Assembly: GCF_000820515.1 (NCBI RefSeq)
Contig: NZ_JXDG01000003.1
Location: forward strand, 372,001-436,000
Direction: 5' to 3'
Origin: Pseudomonas batumici
GTDB taxonomy: Bacteria > Pseudomonadota > Gammaproteobacteria > Pseudomonadales > Pseudomonadaceae
DNA: 64,000 nt
Below, in pieces: positions 23,154 to 29,918 of this stretch. Numbering within the stretch: the stretch's first letter is position 1; each line of letters begins with the position of its first letter. The notes beneath the pieces were generated by a model. That model saw only the letters and a list, made by a program, of their open reading frames with translations. It was not told the DNA's origin and did no database searches. The position numbers were made by a program, and so were the translations under genes.

Positions 23154-23230
23154 GGGCCTATAGCTCAGTTGGTTAGAGCAGAGGACTCATAATCCTTTGG
23201 TCCACGGTTCAAGTCCGTGTGGGCCCACCA
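23154..23230 (+). tRNA. tRNA with CAT anticodon, probably tRNA-Ile2
   Basis: A 77-base cloverleaf with encoded CCA: acceptor GGGCCTA/TGGGCCC, D-arm GCTCAGTTGGTTAGAGC, anticodon loop CTCATAA, T-arm with GGTTCAAGTCC. The CAT anticodon could be Met or Ile2. The anticodon-loop surroundings and T-arm resemble E. coli ileX more than elongator tRNA-Met, and a tRNA-Ile2 downstream of rpoD is known in Pseudomonas. If Ile2, TilS must convert C34 to lysidine to read AUA. Confidence 0.9.
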
Positions 23231-23235
23231 CCTCT

Positions 23236-23260
23236 GAAAGCCGCGCATTGCGCGGCTTTC
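23236..23260 (+). terminator. Intrinsic terminator after tRNA-Ile2
   Basis: GAAAGCCGCGC, loop ATT, GCGCGGCTTTC form an 11-bp perfect stem followed by GTCGTTTTT, 5 bases after the tRNA CCA. Confidence 0.88.
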
Positions 23261-23314
23261 GTCGTTTTTGCCCCTAGTCAGATTCCCTGCCTGAAAATCG
23301 AAAAGGCAGCTTTC

Positions 23315-23338
23315 CGTCCACAAAACGTCCACATCTGA
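23315..23338 (+). repeat. Direct CGTCCACA pair and left copy of a 17-bp inverted repeat
   Basis: CGTCCACA occurs at 23315 and again at 23326. The segment AAAACGTCCACATCTGA (23322-23338) recurs exactly in inverted orientation at 28744-28760. Short tandem sites of this kind next to a tRNA resemble tyrosine-integrase arm sites, but no integrase gene is present. Confidence 0.65.
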
Positions 23339-23365
23339 AAAAACGCCGGCACATCGAACTCAAGG

Positions 23366-23590
23366 CTATAGCTCTTCCAGTGAAACCTTAACTCGTTGGG
23401 GAGCTGCCAATCGCTCTCGCACCGTGACGTCCTCGGTCATCAGAATGAGCTTAAACGGCAGCTGGCCGCGCTCTGCTACGTACTGCAAGGCTTGACGCAC
23501 CAGCTCGGAAGGAGTGACACCGAGTTTTTCCAGCTCATGGTAAGCACGTGCTTTGAGGTCGTCGTCAATGCGGACGTTGATGGATGCCAT
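23366..23590 (-). CDS. RelB/DinJ-family antitoxin without an adjacent toxin
   Basis: A 74-residue ribbon-helix-helix antitoxin: ASINVRIDDDLKARAYHELE at the N-terminus is the DNA-binding strand and helix, followed by LGVTPSELVRQALQYVAERG. I chose the ATG at 23590 because GAGG precedes it and homology begins there; the longer frame runs through the operator. Downstream on its strand there are only 135 bases before the tRNA, and upstream is an unrelated gene, so no RelE/YafQ-type toxin is encoded here. An autoregulatory palindrome lies just upstream. Confidence 0.8.
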   Translation of the reverse strand: MASINVRIDDDLKARAYHELEKLGVTPSELVRQALQYVAERGQLPFKLILMTEDVTVRERLAAPQRVKVSLEEL

Positions 23591-23599
23591 GGGATACCT

Positions 23600-23631
23600 C
23601 TCGCTGTAATGACATTTGTCATTACAGCGAG
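23600..23631 (-). promoter_or_regulatory. Operator palindrome of the orphan antitoxin
   Basis: CTCGCTGTAATGACA and its exact complement are separated by TT, giving a perfect 15+15 bp palindrome 9 bases upstream of the antitoxin ATG. Ribbon-helix-helix antitoxins repress their own promoter through such sites. It is too close to the ribosome-binding site, and lacks a U-run, to be a typical terminator. Confidence 0.7.
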
Positions 23632-23710
23632 ACAAAAAGGCCTTTTTTGCAGGCCCGTACGGTGGCCGTTCAGCTTGCTGATCAGCAACCCAACTGCAGC
23701 ATGCGCCACT

Positions 23711-24106
23711 TCAATCAAAAGGGTGGTCGTCTAATGCCGCCGAGGCATGTTGGGGTGAGGGCCCCCCCTCAAGCAGCGCATCCACCACAGCCCGCGCCAT
23801 TTCTACCGAGTGAAGCATGCCCCAGAACAGAGACCGCTCCACCGGGTTCGTATGCAAGCTGATTTCGTCACCGTTCAGTTCGGCGACTTCGAGCAATTTC
23901 GACACGTAGGTCAGCGCGTCCTGAGCGTTGACGCCAGGCTGGATGGCAAAAATTGTGGGTCTGAGAGGGTCAGCGTAATTGACGGTTTTGGATAGGGTTA
24001 ACGCGAGGGTATCGAGCAAGCGGGCTGTATCGGGCCGTGCCGATTTCACAGAGCTGTTGGCACTTTTGGACGTGGGAGGCGGATCGGGGGTGATTTTCTT
24101 GGTCAT
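23711..24106 (-). CDS. DUF3077-family hypothetical protein
   Basis: A 131-residue protein with a polar N-terminal tail and a C-terminal helical domain (PTIFAIQPGVNAQDALTYVS, then WGMLHSVEMARAVVDALLEG) that I recognise as the pseudomonad DUF3077 type. The function is unknown. ATG at 24106 is preceded by AAGGAG; the longer frame upstream has no support. Genes of this type are common in pseudomonad accessory regions. Confidence 0.65.
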   Translation of the reverse strand: MTKKITPDPPPTSKSANSSVKSARPDTARLLDTLALTLSKTVNYADPLRPTIFAIQPGVNAQDALTYVSKLLEVAELNGDEISLHTNPVERSLFWGMLHSVEMARAVVDALLEGGPSPQHASAALDDHPFD

Positions 24107-24716
24107 GAGTAAAACTCCTTCCGAATTACTTGAGAGGAGTTCGCCAATTTTCTCTTGTCCAGTGAAAAGGTGGCGAACTGTACGCGGGTGGACAAACCGG
24201 GGGATTAGGACCCGGCACACACAAAGTGTCCCACGCACAGCCCGCCATAACGCAGGCACAACGACACCGTTCTCACGGCGTTGTGCGATTAATCCTAAAT
24301 AAACCACGGGTGTCCAGTCCGCATCGCTGATTTTGCAGCGACAGTTCAACACTAGACGCCGACCCGGGCGGAATCAACGAGTCGAGCGTACGAAAAGTTA
24401 ACGTGATGGCCTTCTCTTTTCCCTATTTGAGGGGGGAAAATTCATGACCGAGCATCGCGACTGAGTGCAGCCTTGCATCGATCTTGGACTTCTCCTCTTA
24501 CCGAGGGGGCGGGAAGAAAGTTTGCGAATTTTGGGCATAAAAAAACCGCCTTTAAGGGCGGCTTTTTTGACACTTTACTTTCACAGGAAACGGTATTAGC
24601 CGTGTCGCCGAGGTAGAGTCCTGCTCTCTTTGCTCGACCATGTACGGCACATCGTATTGTCAGTTGACGCCTGTGTCAACTCGTCTGGTTTGTCAACGGA
24701 GGGTGTCAGCAGTGGC
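24107..24716. other. Non-coding stretch between DUF3077 gene and PemK-like gene
   Basis: About 610 bases with no supportable gene. The left part is the upstream region of the DUF3077 gene and includes an 8-bp inverted repeat GCACAACG/CGTTGTGC near 24257-24287. An intrinsic terminator is at about 24540-24570. Nothing else is recognisable. Confidence 0.6.
24540..24570 (-). terminator. Bidirectional intrinsic terminator
   Basis: AAAAAAACCGCC, loop TTTAA, GGGCGGCTTTTTT. A-run before and T-run after the stem allow termination on both strands. On the minus strand it lies downstream of the PemK/MazF-like gene. Confidence 0.8.
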
Positions 24717-25739
24717 TTACTGAGCGTTCTCTGCATCAACAGCACGACAGAATTCTAGCTCTTCATCGTAGTCAAGCCCCATGGATGCCGCCCAGTTTTT
24801 TGCCAGAGCTTCAACTGGAGCGAGTTGTGCCAGCTCGGCAGTGCGGGCAGCCAGATCTGCGCTCAACTGGTTGATGGTTTCTTGCAGTTGATTGGCCCTG
24901 ATCTCGGCCTGCAGCATGTCGTTGTAAGGCACGTAGCCTGAGGCGCCGACGGCGTGAATCAGGGCTGCTTTCAGTAGCTTTGTTTCAGATTTGCTCAGCG
25001 CGACAGTGTAATTGACGTTCCTGCCGGAGTTCTTTCCTCCGCCAAAATAGCTGATGGGAGGGAGAATGCGCTGCACAGAGACACACTCAAGCATGCTGCA
25101 GAGCACATAGCTATCTTTTCCGCTGTTTTGGTACCGAGGCATTTTGTCCAAAGTTGTCTGCTCAATCTTGAAGGCAGACTTGTCGCCTGGGGTTGTCGGT
25201 GACGACGTTACAGGCGCCACTTGAACCAAATTGCCAGAAATCACTTTCACAACGACAGCGAGCCGCCGCTTGTGCATTTCGGCCTCAAGCAGCGTATCCA
25301 TGTATCGCTTATTGGTCTTGCTGCTAGCGTCGGTACGTCCAGTCTGTTGGACAAACCCGTAGTCCACTTCGATCAGCGTTCCTTGGCGACCTAGAAGCTT
25401 ATGAGCCGTTTGGTTTTTGTTTTTCTTCAGCGTTTGATTGAGGAAGACCTCTTTTGACACGTCGTGCCTTTGAATCAGGACTGAGAATACGGCTGGCCCC
25501 TGGGTGGTGGCTGGTGTGGCTGTAACAGACTTCAACCTCCAGAGGTGGTTGCTGACGTTGACGAAGCATTTGGTGATGAATACTGGATGCGGGGTTTTAC
25601 CGGGCTTAGGACGCGGTATACCAGGCATCAGCGCTTCGCGGATATCATCGTAAGTCTCCATCCCCAGCAAGACTTGGCTAGGCGCACCCGTAGTGTTGTC
25701 GATCACTGTTTCGAAATAGCGGACAACAATCGTTTGCAT
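24717..25739 (-). CDS. PemK/MazF-like protein with N-terminal extension and C-terminal coiled coil
   Basis: A 340-residue protein. The central part (about residues 105-225: GTLIEVDYGFVQ, HKRRLAVVVKV, LVQVAPVTSS, SYVLCSMLECVSVQRILPP) follows the PemK/MazF pattern of basic R-x-AVVV strand, VxVxPxTS strand and final RI(L) segment. It is preceded by about 100 unassigned residues and followed by a predicted coiled coil (LQETINQLSADLAARTAEL). Classical MazF proteins are about 110 residues. ATG at 25739 has AGGGG before it; an upstream ATG at 25772 has none. No antitoxin gene is adjacent. Fold assignment is by eye. Confidence 0.55.
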   Translation of the reverse strand: MQTIVVRYFETVIDNTTGAPSQVLLGMETYDDIREALMPGIPRPKPGKTPHPVFITKCFVNVSNHLWRLKSVTATPATTQGPAVFSVLIQRHDVSKEVFLNQTLKKNKNQTAHKLLGRQGTLIEVDYGFVQQTGRTDASSKTNKRYMDTLLEAEMHKRRLAVVVKVISGNLVQVAPVTSSPTTPGDKSAFKIEQTTLDKMPRYQNSGKDSYVLCSMLECVSVQRILPPISYFGGGKNSGRNVNYTVALSKSETKLLKAALIHAVGASGYVPYNDMLQAEIRANQLQETINQLSADLAARTAELAQLAPVEALAKNWAASMGLDYDEELEFCRAVDAENAQ

Positions 25740-26187
25740 GTGCGCCCCTGGTACGTTGATAACAGCGCACATTTTGTCTGTCAGTTAGTATGAAAGGGAA
25801 GGGTGGTGCAGTAGTTTGCAATAATTTTGCTCACCCTTGCTTGGATTGCCTTCATTGCGCGGTCTGGGTGCTGTGCTGATTACTACAATCCTGCATGCCA
25901 CGCATCTTTCGATATTTCTCAACGCTGTTTTGAATTTTCTGCGGTCGCAAATATCACTAATTATGGATTCCAATAAATAACGAATTGTCCTACGTATGGT
26001 GCGCCATGCGATGAATCGAAGGAAATGAGCGGCAACCACTAGGTGGTAGTCTTGAAGAACCCCAAGGGCTCATTGATCCTGGAGCCGAGGAGCGAACGGT
26101 GAGGATTTGGTTACTACGTTGTCACCTGGTATCCGAGACGGCGCGCTGAGGGGACCTTGGTCGGTACGGTTGCCAGGTCCGCCAAAA

Positions 26188-26213
26188 CTGCATAAAAAAG
26201 GCGCTCGATGAGC
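26188..26213 (+). terminator. Intrinsic terminator-like hairpin
   Basis: AAAAAAGGCGCTC, loop GAT, GAGCGCCTTT. A perfect 7-bp GC-rich stem with an A-run on the left and a short T-run on the right, within a gene-free stretch. Confidence 0.65.
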
Positions 26214-26542
26214 GCCTTTCAAAATGTTATTGAGGAGTAGTCGCAGCGATTCTTTAGCTCCGGATCATTGCTGACCGTGGGTTCAGAATCCGACCAAAGC
26301 CTTGGTCGTCACTACTTCAGAGAGCGCCAGTTCTCTGCTGCCGAAGTTCTGGGGGGGCATTACTGGAGCCCAAGCCCAAAGATGCGCAGTTGCAGTCCTC
26401 GCCGATCATTTTTAAGCGAGTTGTCAACACTGTCAACATGCTTGACCTCCAGGGGCGTCAAGCTCCCTGCGCTCAGGTACTTACTGCGGTTCGAGATATG
26501 TGATCAGGGTTTTGATTGAGTGATTGGGTCACAACCCTGAAT

Positions 26543-26562
26543 AAGGTAAAATTTTTTACCTT
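26543..26562. promoter_or_regulatory. 20-bp palindrome AAGGTAAAA/TTTTACCTT
   Basis: AAGGTAAAA, TT, TTTTACCTT: a perfect 9+9 inverted repeat in a gene-free stretch. It resembles an operator for a helix-turn-helix repressor more than a terminator because the stem is A/T-rich. No repressor gene is nearby. Confidence 0.4.
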
Positions 26563-26675
26563 AATTTGAGAAAAGGTGACCGATTTATTTTCTGCCTTTG
26601 TCGAGATCCACCGATCTCACCGATAGCCCACGCCACCACTACCCCCCTATCTGTCAGCTCATATCCGAAAGCCGG

Positions 26676-27455
26676 CTATAGGCCTTGCCTCACTCTGCAC
26701 TTGGGAAACATCGAACAGCCCCAGAATTGCTGCCCTGCCTTCGGACCAGAGTGCACGGTGCGGATCACCAGGTCGCCGCCGCATTTCGGGCATTGCCGCT
26801 CGGCTGTTGGGTCGCTACGGCGTTTCAGGTTTTGCACATGTTCGCGGTGAGTCGCGAGGGATGGAGTACGCCGGCTGGTTTGCAGGGCACGCATGAGGGC
26901 GTCGACCTCGGCCTCTGTGAATACCTTCTGCTGGAATGACTTCATGTAGCGGATAAAACCAATGCCCTGGGTGACGTTGGCCGGCATCTGAGTCTTGAAG
27001 GTGCTGCTACCGACGAAGGTGATGACCGAGTGCAGGTGCTCGGCGCTAACGCCAAGTGTGGCTTCCAGGGCTTTGAGGTGTTTGTAGTTCTGCCGAAGTG
27101 GGTTCTGGAACTTGAACGTGCGTTTGTAGAGCTTTTGCGTCCACTGTGGCTGCTGCTCGCCGCCAAAGATCCAGCCACTCATGTTCTTCGTTTCCAGCAC
27201 GAAGATTCCGTAAGGCGAGAGGAAGACGTGGTCGATCTGCGTGGTGCCGTCAGGTGTGCTCAGGGTGACGTTGTGCAGGCTGCGGTAGGTCTGCTTATCC
27301 AGTTGCCAATGGGCGAACAGACGCACCAGGAGTTCGCCGATGTGACCCTTGGCCCAGGGCGACTTGAGCAGGCCGATCAGCAGCATCAGTGGGATGAACC
27401 AACCAAGCATGGCCCAGACCTGCGCGATGATGGGGGTGAGGCCCATAACCATCAT
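26676..27455 (-). CDS. NERD-domain protein with C-terminal topoisomerase-type zinc finger
   Basis: A 259-residue protein: one N-terminal membrane helix (WAMLGWFIPLMLLIGLL), a NERD nuclease-related domain (GELLVRLFAH, TQIDHVFLSPYGIFVLETKN with the D-x-E-x-K catalytic core), and a C-terminal four-cysteine zinc ribbon (CPKCGGDLVIRT, FWGCSMFPKCR) as in topoisomerase I tails. This suggests a membrane-anchored nuclease acting on DNA. The ATG overlaps the stop of the upstream lipoprotein gene (ATGA), so the pair is translationally coupled. Confidence 0.82.
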   Translation of the reverse strand: MMVMGLTPIIAQVWAMLGWFIPLMLLIGLLKSPWAKGHIGELLVRLFAHWQLDKQTYRSLHNVTLSTPDGTTQIDHVFLSPYGIFVLETKNMSGWIFGGEQQPQWTQKLYKRTFKFQNPLRQNYKHLKALEATLGVSAEHLHSVITFVGSSTFKTQMPANVTQGIGFIRYMKSFQQKVFTEAEVDALMRALQTSRRTPSLATHREHVQNLKRRSDPTAERQCPKCGGDLVIRTVHSGPKAGQQFWGCSMFPKCRVRQGL

Positions 27456-28021
27456 TCTGTTTGAGCCATCGACGCAGGCGGGAAAATCACTTCCTTGGTG
27501 TCGAGGTTTTTGATGCTCGATTGCACCTTGATCTCAAGAGACTCCCGACCGGGCGGCCCTTTGATACTTTCGTCGGTTTGGAATGTCACGACGTAGCGCT
27601 GCCCAGGCTGGAGCTCAACGTCAGTCGCGGCAAAATTGCACATTGCCCCTCCGGTGCCCAGGGCATTCATCGAGAGCCAACACCACTGCAGGGAGTGTTT
27701 ACCGGGCTTTAGCTTCAGCGCCTGTTCGCCCGAGACATCCAGTATGGATCGGCGCCCGGCGCCCTTGATCCGCTGACCATCCACAGCGGTGGCGAGCAAC
27801 AGTCGATGAAAGGGCACGCCCAAGGCTCGATATCGGATCGTATCGAAGTACACGAGCGCGGCATCGGTGGTGTTGTCGGACAGGTCGTAGGGCGTGAGCC
27901 GTTCAGGGGCCCAATCGCCTTGATAATTCTTGTAGTGGTAGTCCGAACAGCCGCCCAGCCATGCGACTGTGAGAAGCAGTGCCGCCCATTTAAGTGGCGT
28001 CATTGCATAGCGTCTGAACAT
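27452..28021 (-). CDS. Predicted lipoprotein, uncharacterised
   Basis: A 189-residue protein with a lipoprotein signal (LLLTVAWLGGC lipobox) and a mature domain containing LLATAVDGQRIKGAG, LKLKPGKHSLQWCW and LQPGQRYVVTFQTDES, a beta-rich pattern of periplasmic lipoproteins. I cannot name its function. ATG at 28021 has AAGGA upstream; an ATG five codons further on lacks one. The stop overlaps the NERD gene start. Confidence 0.72.
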   Translation of the reverse strand: MFRRYAMTPLKWAALLLTVAWLGGCSDYHYKNYQGDWAPERLTPYDLSDNTTDAALVYFDTIRYRALGVPFHRLLLATAVDGQRIKGAGRRSILDVSGEQALKLKPGKHSLQWCWLSMNALGTGGAMCNFAATDVELQPGQRYVVTFQTDESIKGPPGRESLEIKVQSSIKNLDTKEVIFPPASMAQTE

Positions 28022-28170
28022 AGGTCGTCCTTGAGGTCGAGTACTGATTCCTTCAGTGCTGAGCGGTTGTAGCGCCGCTAGCCGCGGTTTTGGCGTTGGT
28101 GGCGCAGGCGCTACAGGTTGCGAATCCAACGACCCAAAAGCGTGAGCCATCATATTGGCATTATCGGTGT

Positions 28171-28308
28171 TTAGAAAGTCGGAATTGACCAGTACTTTCT
28201 CTGGCGCTCCCTGCTGTAGGGAATGTGCTGCTGTTCAGGGGCAACAAAGCCCCTGGTGAAGTCGCACAGTAATACATCGCCCTGCTTTGGGTGGTAGTAG
28301 AGAGTCAT
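28171..28308 (-). pseudogene. Truncated PemK/MazF-family toxin gene (5' fragment)
   Basis: Forty-five codons: MTLYYHPKQGDVLLCDFTRG FVAPE is the start of a PemK/MazF-type protein, with the GD(V/I)LLCDF strand. In intact relatives, MVK-RPVVV would follow PE; here the frame instead gives QQHIPYSRERQRK and stops. The rest is missing, through deletion or frameshift. The ATG at 28308 is preceded by GGGGATCAAGG. Confidence 0.6.
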
Positions 28309-28321
28309 CCTTGATCCCCGT

Positions 28322-28490
28322 AAAAAGCAAAGCCGCCCGAAGGCGGCCGCAATCGACACGCAGTTGAGCTTGCATCGCCCTTTCTGCGCCGCTGGATCAA
28401 CCCAGTAGGGATCCAGACTCCTGCCAGCTCTCGCTGGTGACGTCTCAATGATGGTGTGGTTTTTCGAGGTAAAAAAACCGCACGATTTGA
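28322..28490 (-). ncRNA. Candidate structured small RNA (possibly phage C4-like)
   Basis: On the minus strand, three hairpins follow in order: CCAGC-GAGA-GCTGG (28424-28437), CTGGATCCC...GGTTGATCCAG with a 7-bp outer stem (28392-28416), and GCCGCC-TTCG-GGCGGC followed by TTTGCTTTTT (28322-28347), an intrinsic terminator. It lies directly before the truncated PemK gene. C4 antisense RNA is only a hypothesis from shape and phage-like context. Confidence 0.35.
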
Positions 28491-28743
28491 GCATGCTGAC
28501 TGTGGGTCAACCTAGGCTTGGCGGGTATATTGGGCCGCATTGTAGGCAGGTGTATGAGCCCGTCAACGTCGCGCTGATGTGAAATTGTAACGGGTATGCG
28601 TACAGGGCCGTTCACGGTCTTGAAAGCAAAGCTGAAGCTACGGCTGGTCTAGGAATACGTGTTTTCCATGATCGGTACGCCAATGCAACGGACGAGGATC
28701 AATATTTTCGGGGCCATTTTAGAAATGAGTAGAAAATATTTTC

Positions 28744-28760
28744 TCAGATGTGGACGTTTT
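28744..28760 (-). repeat. Right copy of the 17-bp inverted repeat
   Basis: TCAGATGTGGACGTTTT is the exact reverse complement of 23322-23338 near tRNA-Ile2. Confidence 0.75.
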
Positions 28761-28817
28761 AAAGCCTCACCAGGTTCGTGATGCTCGGGCTTTCCTTGAA
28801 CAAGCAGGGGTTACCCC

Positions 28818-29201
28818 ATGAGCGTGATGAATTACCAGGGCTATGCCGCCCGAATCGAGTACAGCGAAGAGGACGGCCTTTTTGTAGGCCATATCGCAGG
28901 CATTAAAGATGTCGTTGGATTCCATGGCGAGTCGGTTCAGGTGTTTCGAGCGGCGTTTGAGGAGGCTGTCGTCGATTACCTCGACACTTGCGCCAAGCTC
29001 GGTCGTGCGCCCTAGAAGCCCTACTCCGGAAATCTGAGCCTGCGACTGGCTCCGGCTCTTCATGCCACAGTGGCTATGAAGGCATAGTTGGCTCACAAGA
29101 GCATCAATCAGTGGGTTTCCGATGCCCTGGATCGCGAAGTCCACGCCGGCCCCTTCTCACTCCAGGTGCGCAGCCGTCTCAATAGGCTGGGCGGCTCATA
29201 A
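28818..29201 (+). pseudogene. hicB: hicB antitoxin gene interrupted by two in-frame TAG codons
   Basis: The frame gives a whole HicB protein: YQGYAARIEYSEEDGLFVGH and DVVGFHGESV (RNase H-like domain), then KPYSGNLSLRLAPALHATVA and LAHKSINQWVSDALDREV (ribbon-helix-helix). TAG interrupts it at 29013-29015 and 29085-29087. Both fall where HicB relatives usually have Gln (PP-Q-KPYSG and AA-Q-LAGKS), consistent with two CAG-to-TAG changes. Without readthrough only 65 residues are made. No intact hicA is present. Confidence 0.8.
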
Positions 29202-29370
29202 CTGACCTTCAATCGGCATGATCGTGGTGTCGATGATCCTTGACGATGCTTGATTATTAATTATGATTAACTATGAATCGAAATTCATCGCGATGGTTGG
29301 TCGCAATATCCGAAGCGACCATCTATCTAGCGAGAGTCTGCTGGCTCTCGCAACACAGGAGTCACCCACC

Positions 29371-29643
29371 ATGGCAGCTACCGCGAAAACCCGCTCCGTC
29401 ACGGCTCACGTCCCGGTGCAGTTGGCCGAGAGGATCGATTTGATGGCCGAGCGGCTGGAGCGCTCCAAGAACTGGATCCTCAAGCAGGCCCTGTCCGCCT
29501 GGATAGACCAGGAAGAAGAGCGCAGTCGCCTGACTCGCGAGGCTCTGGCCGATGTGGATGCCGGTCGTGTGATTGACCACCAAGCGGTCCAGGCTTGGGC
29601 CGACAGCCTTAGTACTGATACCCCGCTGCCGGTACCGCGCTGA
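29371..29643 (+). CDS. CopG/ParD-type ribbon-helix-helix antitoxin
   Basis: A 90-residue antitoxin: TRSVTAHVPVQLAERIDLMA and RSKNWILKQALSAWID form the ribbon-helix-helix DNA-binding region, followed by a polar toxin-binding tail. ATG at 29371 has AGGAG 8 bases upstream; the longer frame adds 36 unsupported residues. Its TGA overlaps the toxin ATG by one base, the normal coupling for this TA type. Confidence 0.85.
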   Translation: MAATAKTRSVTAHVPVQLAERIDLMAERLERSKNWILKQALSAWIDQEEERSRLTREALADVDAGRVIDHQAVQAWADSLSTDTPLPVPR

Positions 29644-29918
29644 TGGAGTTGAAGTGGACCAGCAAGGCGCTTTCAGACATTGCTCGGCTTTACGAGTTTC
29701 TGGCTACAGTGAACCGGCCCGCCGCCGCGCATACGGTTCAACAGCTCACGGCGGCTCCAGGCATACTGCTGACTAATCCGCGCATTGGTGAACGGCTGGA
29801 AGAGTTCGAGCCACGAGATGTGCGCCGAATCCTGATCGGCCATTATGAAATGCGCTACGAGATTCAGGACTCCACCGTCTATTTGCTGCGACTGTGGCAT
29901 ACGCGTGAAGATCGATAG
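29643..29918 (+). CDS. ParE/RelE-superfamily toxin
   Basis: A 91-residue toxin of the ParE type: LKWTSKALSDIARLYEFLA at the N-terminus, then NPRIGERLEEFEPRDVRRIL, YEMRYEIQDSTVYLLRLWHTRED. This is the complete RelE/ParE fold and the C-terminal HTRED(R) is typical. ParE members poison gyrase, RelE members cut mRNA; sequence by eye favours ParE. The pair looks intact and functional. Confidence 0.87.
   Translation: MELKWTSKALSDIARLYEFLATVNRPAAAHTVQQLTAAPGILLTNPRIGERLEEFEPRDVRRILIGHYEMRYEIQDSTVYLLRLWHTREDR

Larger units (their letters stand above)
25740..26675. other. Long accessory stretch without a convincing gene
   Basis: About 940 bases. Frames of 82-94 codons exist on both strands but none has a recognisable motif or ribosome-binding site. 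Visible elements are a terminator-type hairpin at 26188-26213 and an A/T-rich palindrome at 26543-26562. The base composition is visibly more A/T-rich than the core genes. It may be the remains of deleted genes. Confidence 0.6.
28309..28817. other. Gene-free stretch with candidate RNA and recombination repeat
   Basis: About 510 bases with no intact gene. The left part carries the candidate minus-strand structured RNA. The right part is A/T-rich, holds the inverted 17-bp repeat at 28744-28760, and directly after it about 50 bases reading VRDARAFLEQAGVTP, possibly the 3' tail of a lost hicA-like gene ahead of hicB. Confidence 0.5.

Noticed and set aside
25785-26039. An 84-codon minus-strand frame in the accessory block.
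   Set aside because: No ribosome-binding site, no recognisable motif, and the composition is that of the gene-free stretch around it.
26268-26519. An 83-codon plus-strand frame.
   Set aside because: No motif or start signal; it lies in a stretch with terminator and operator-like debris.
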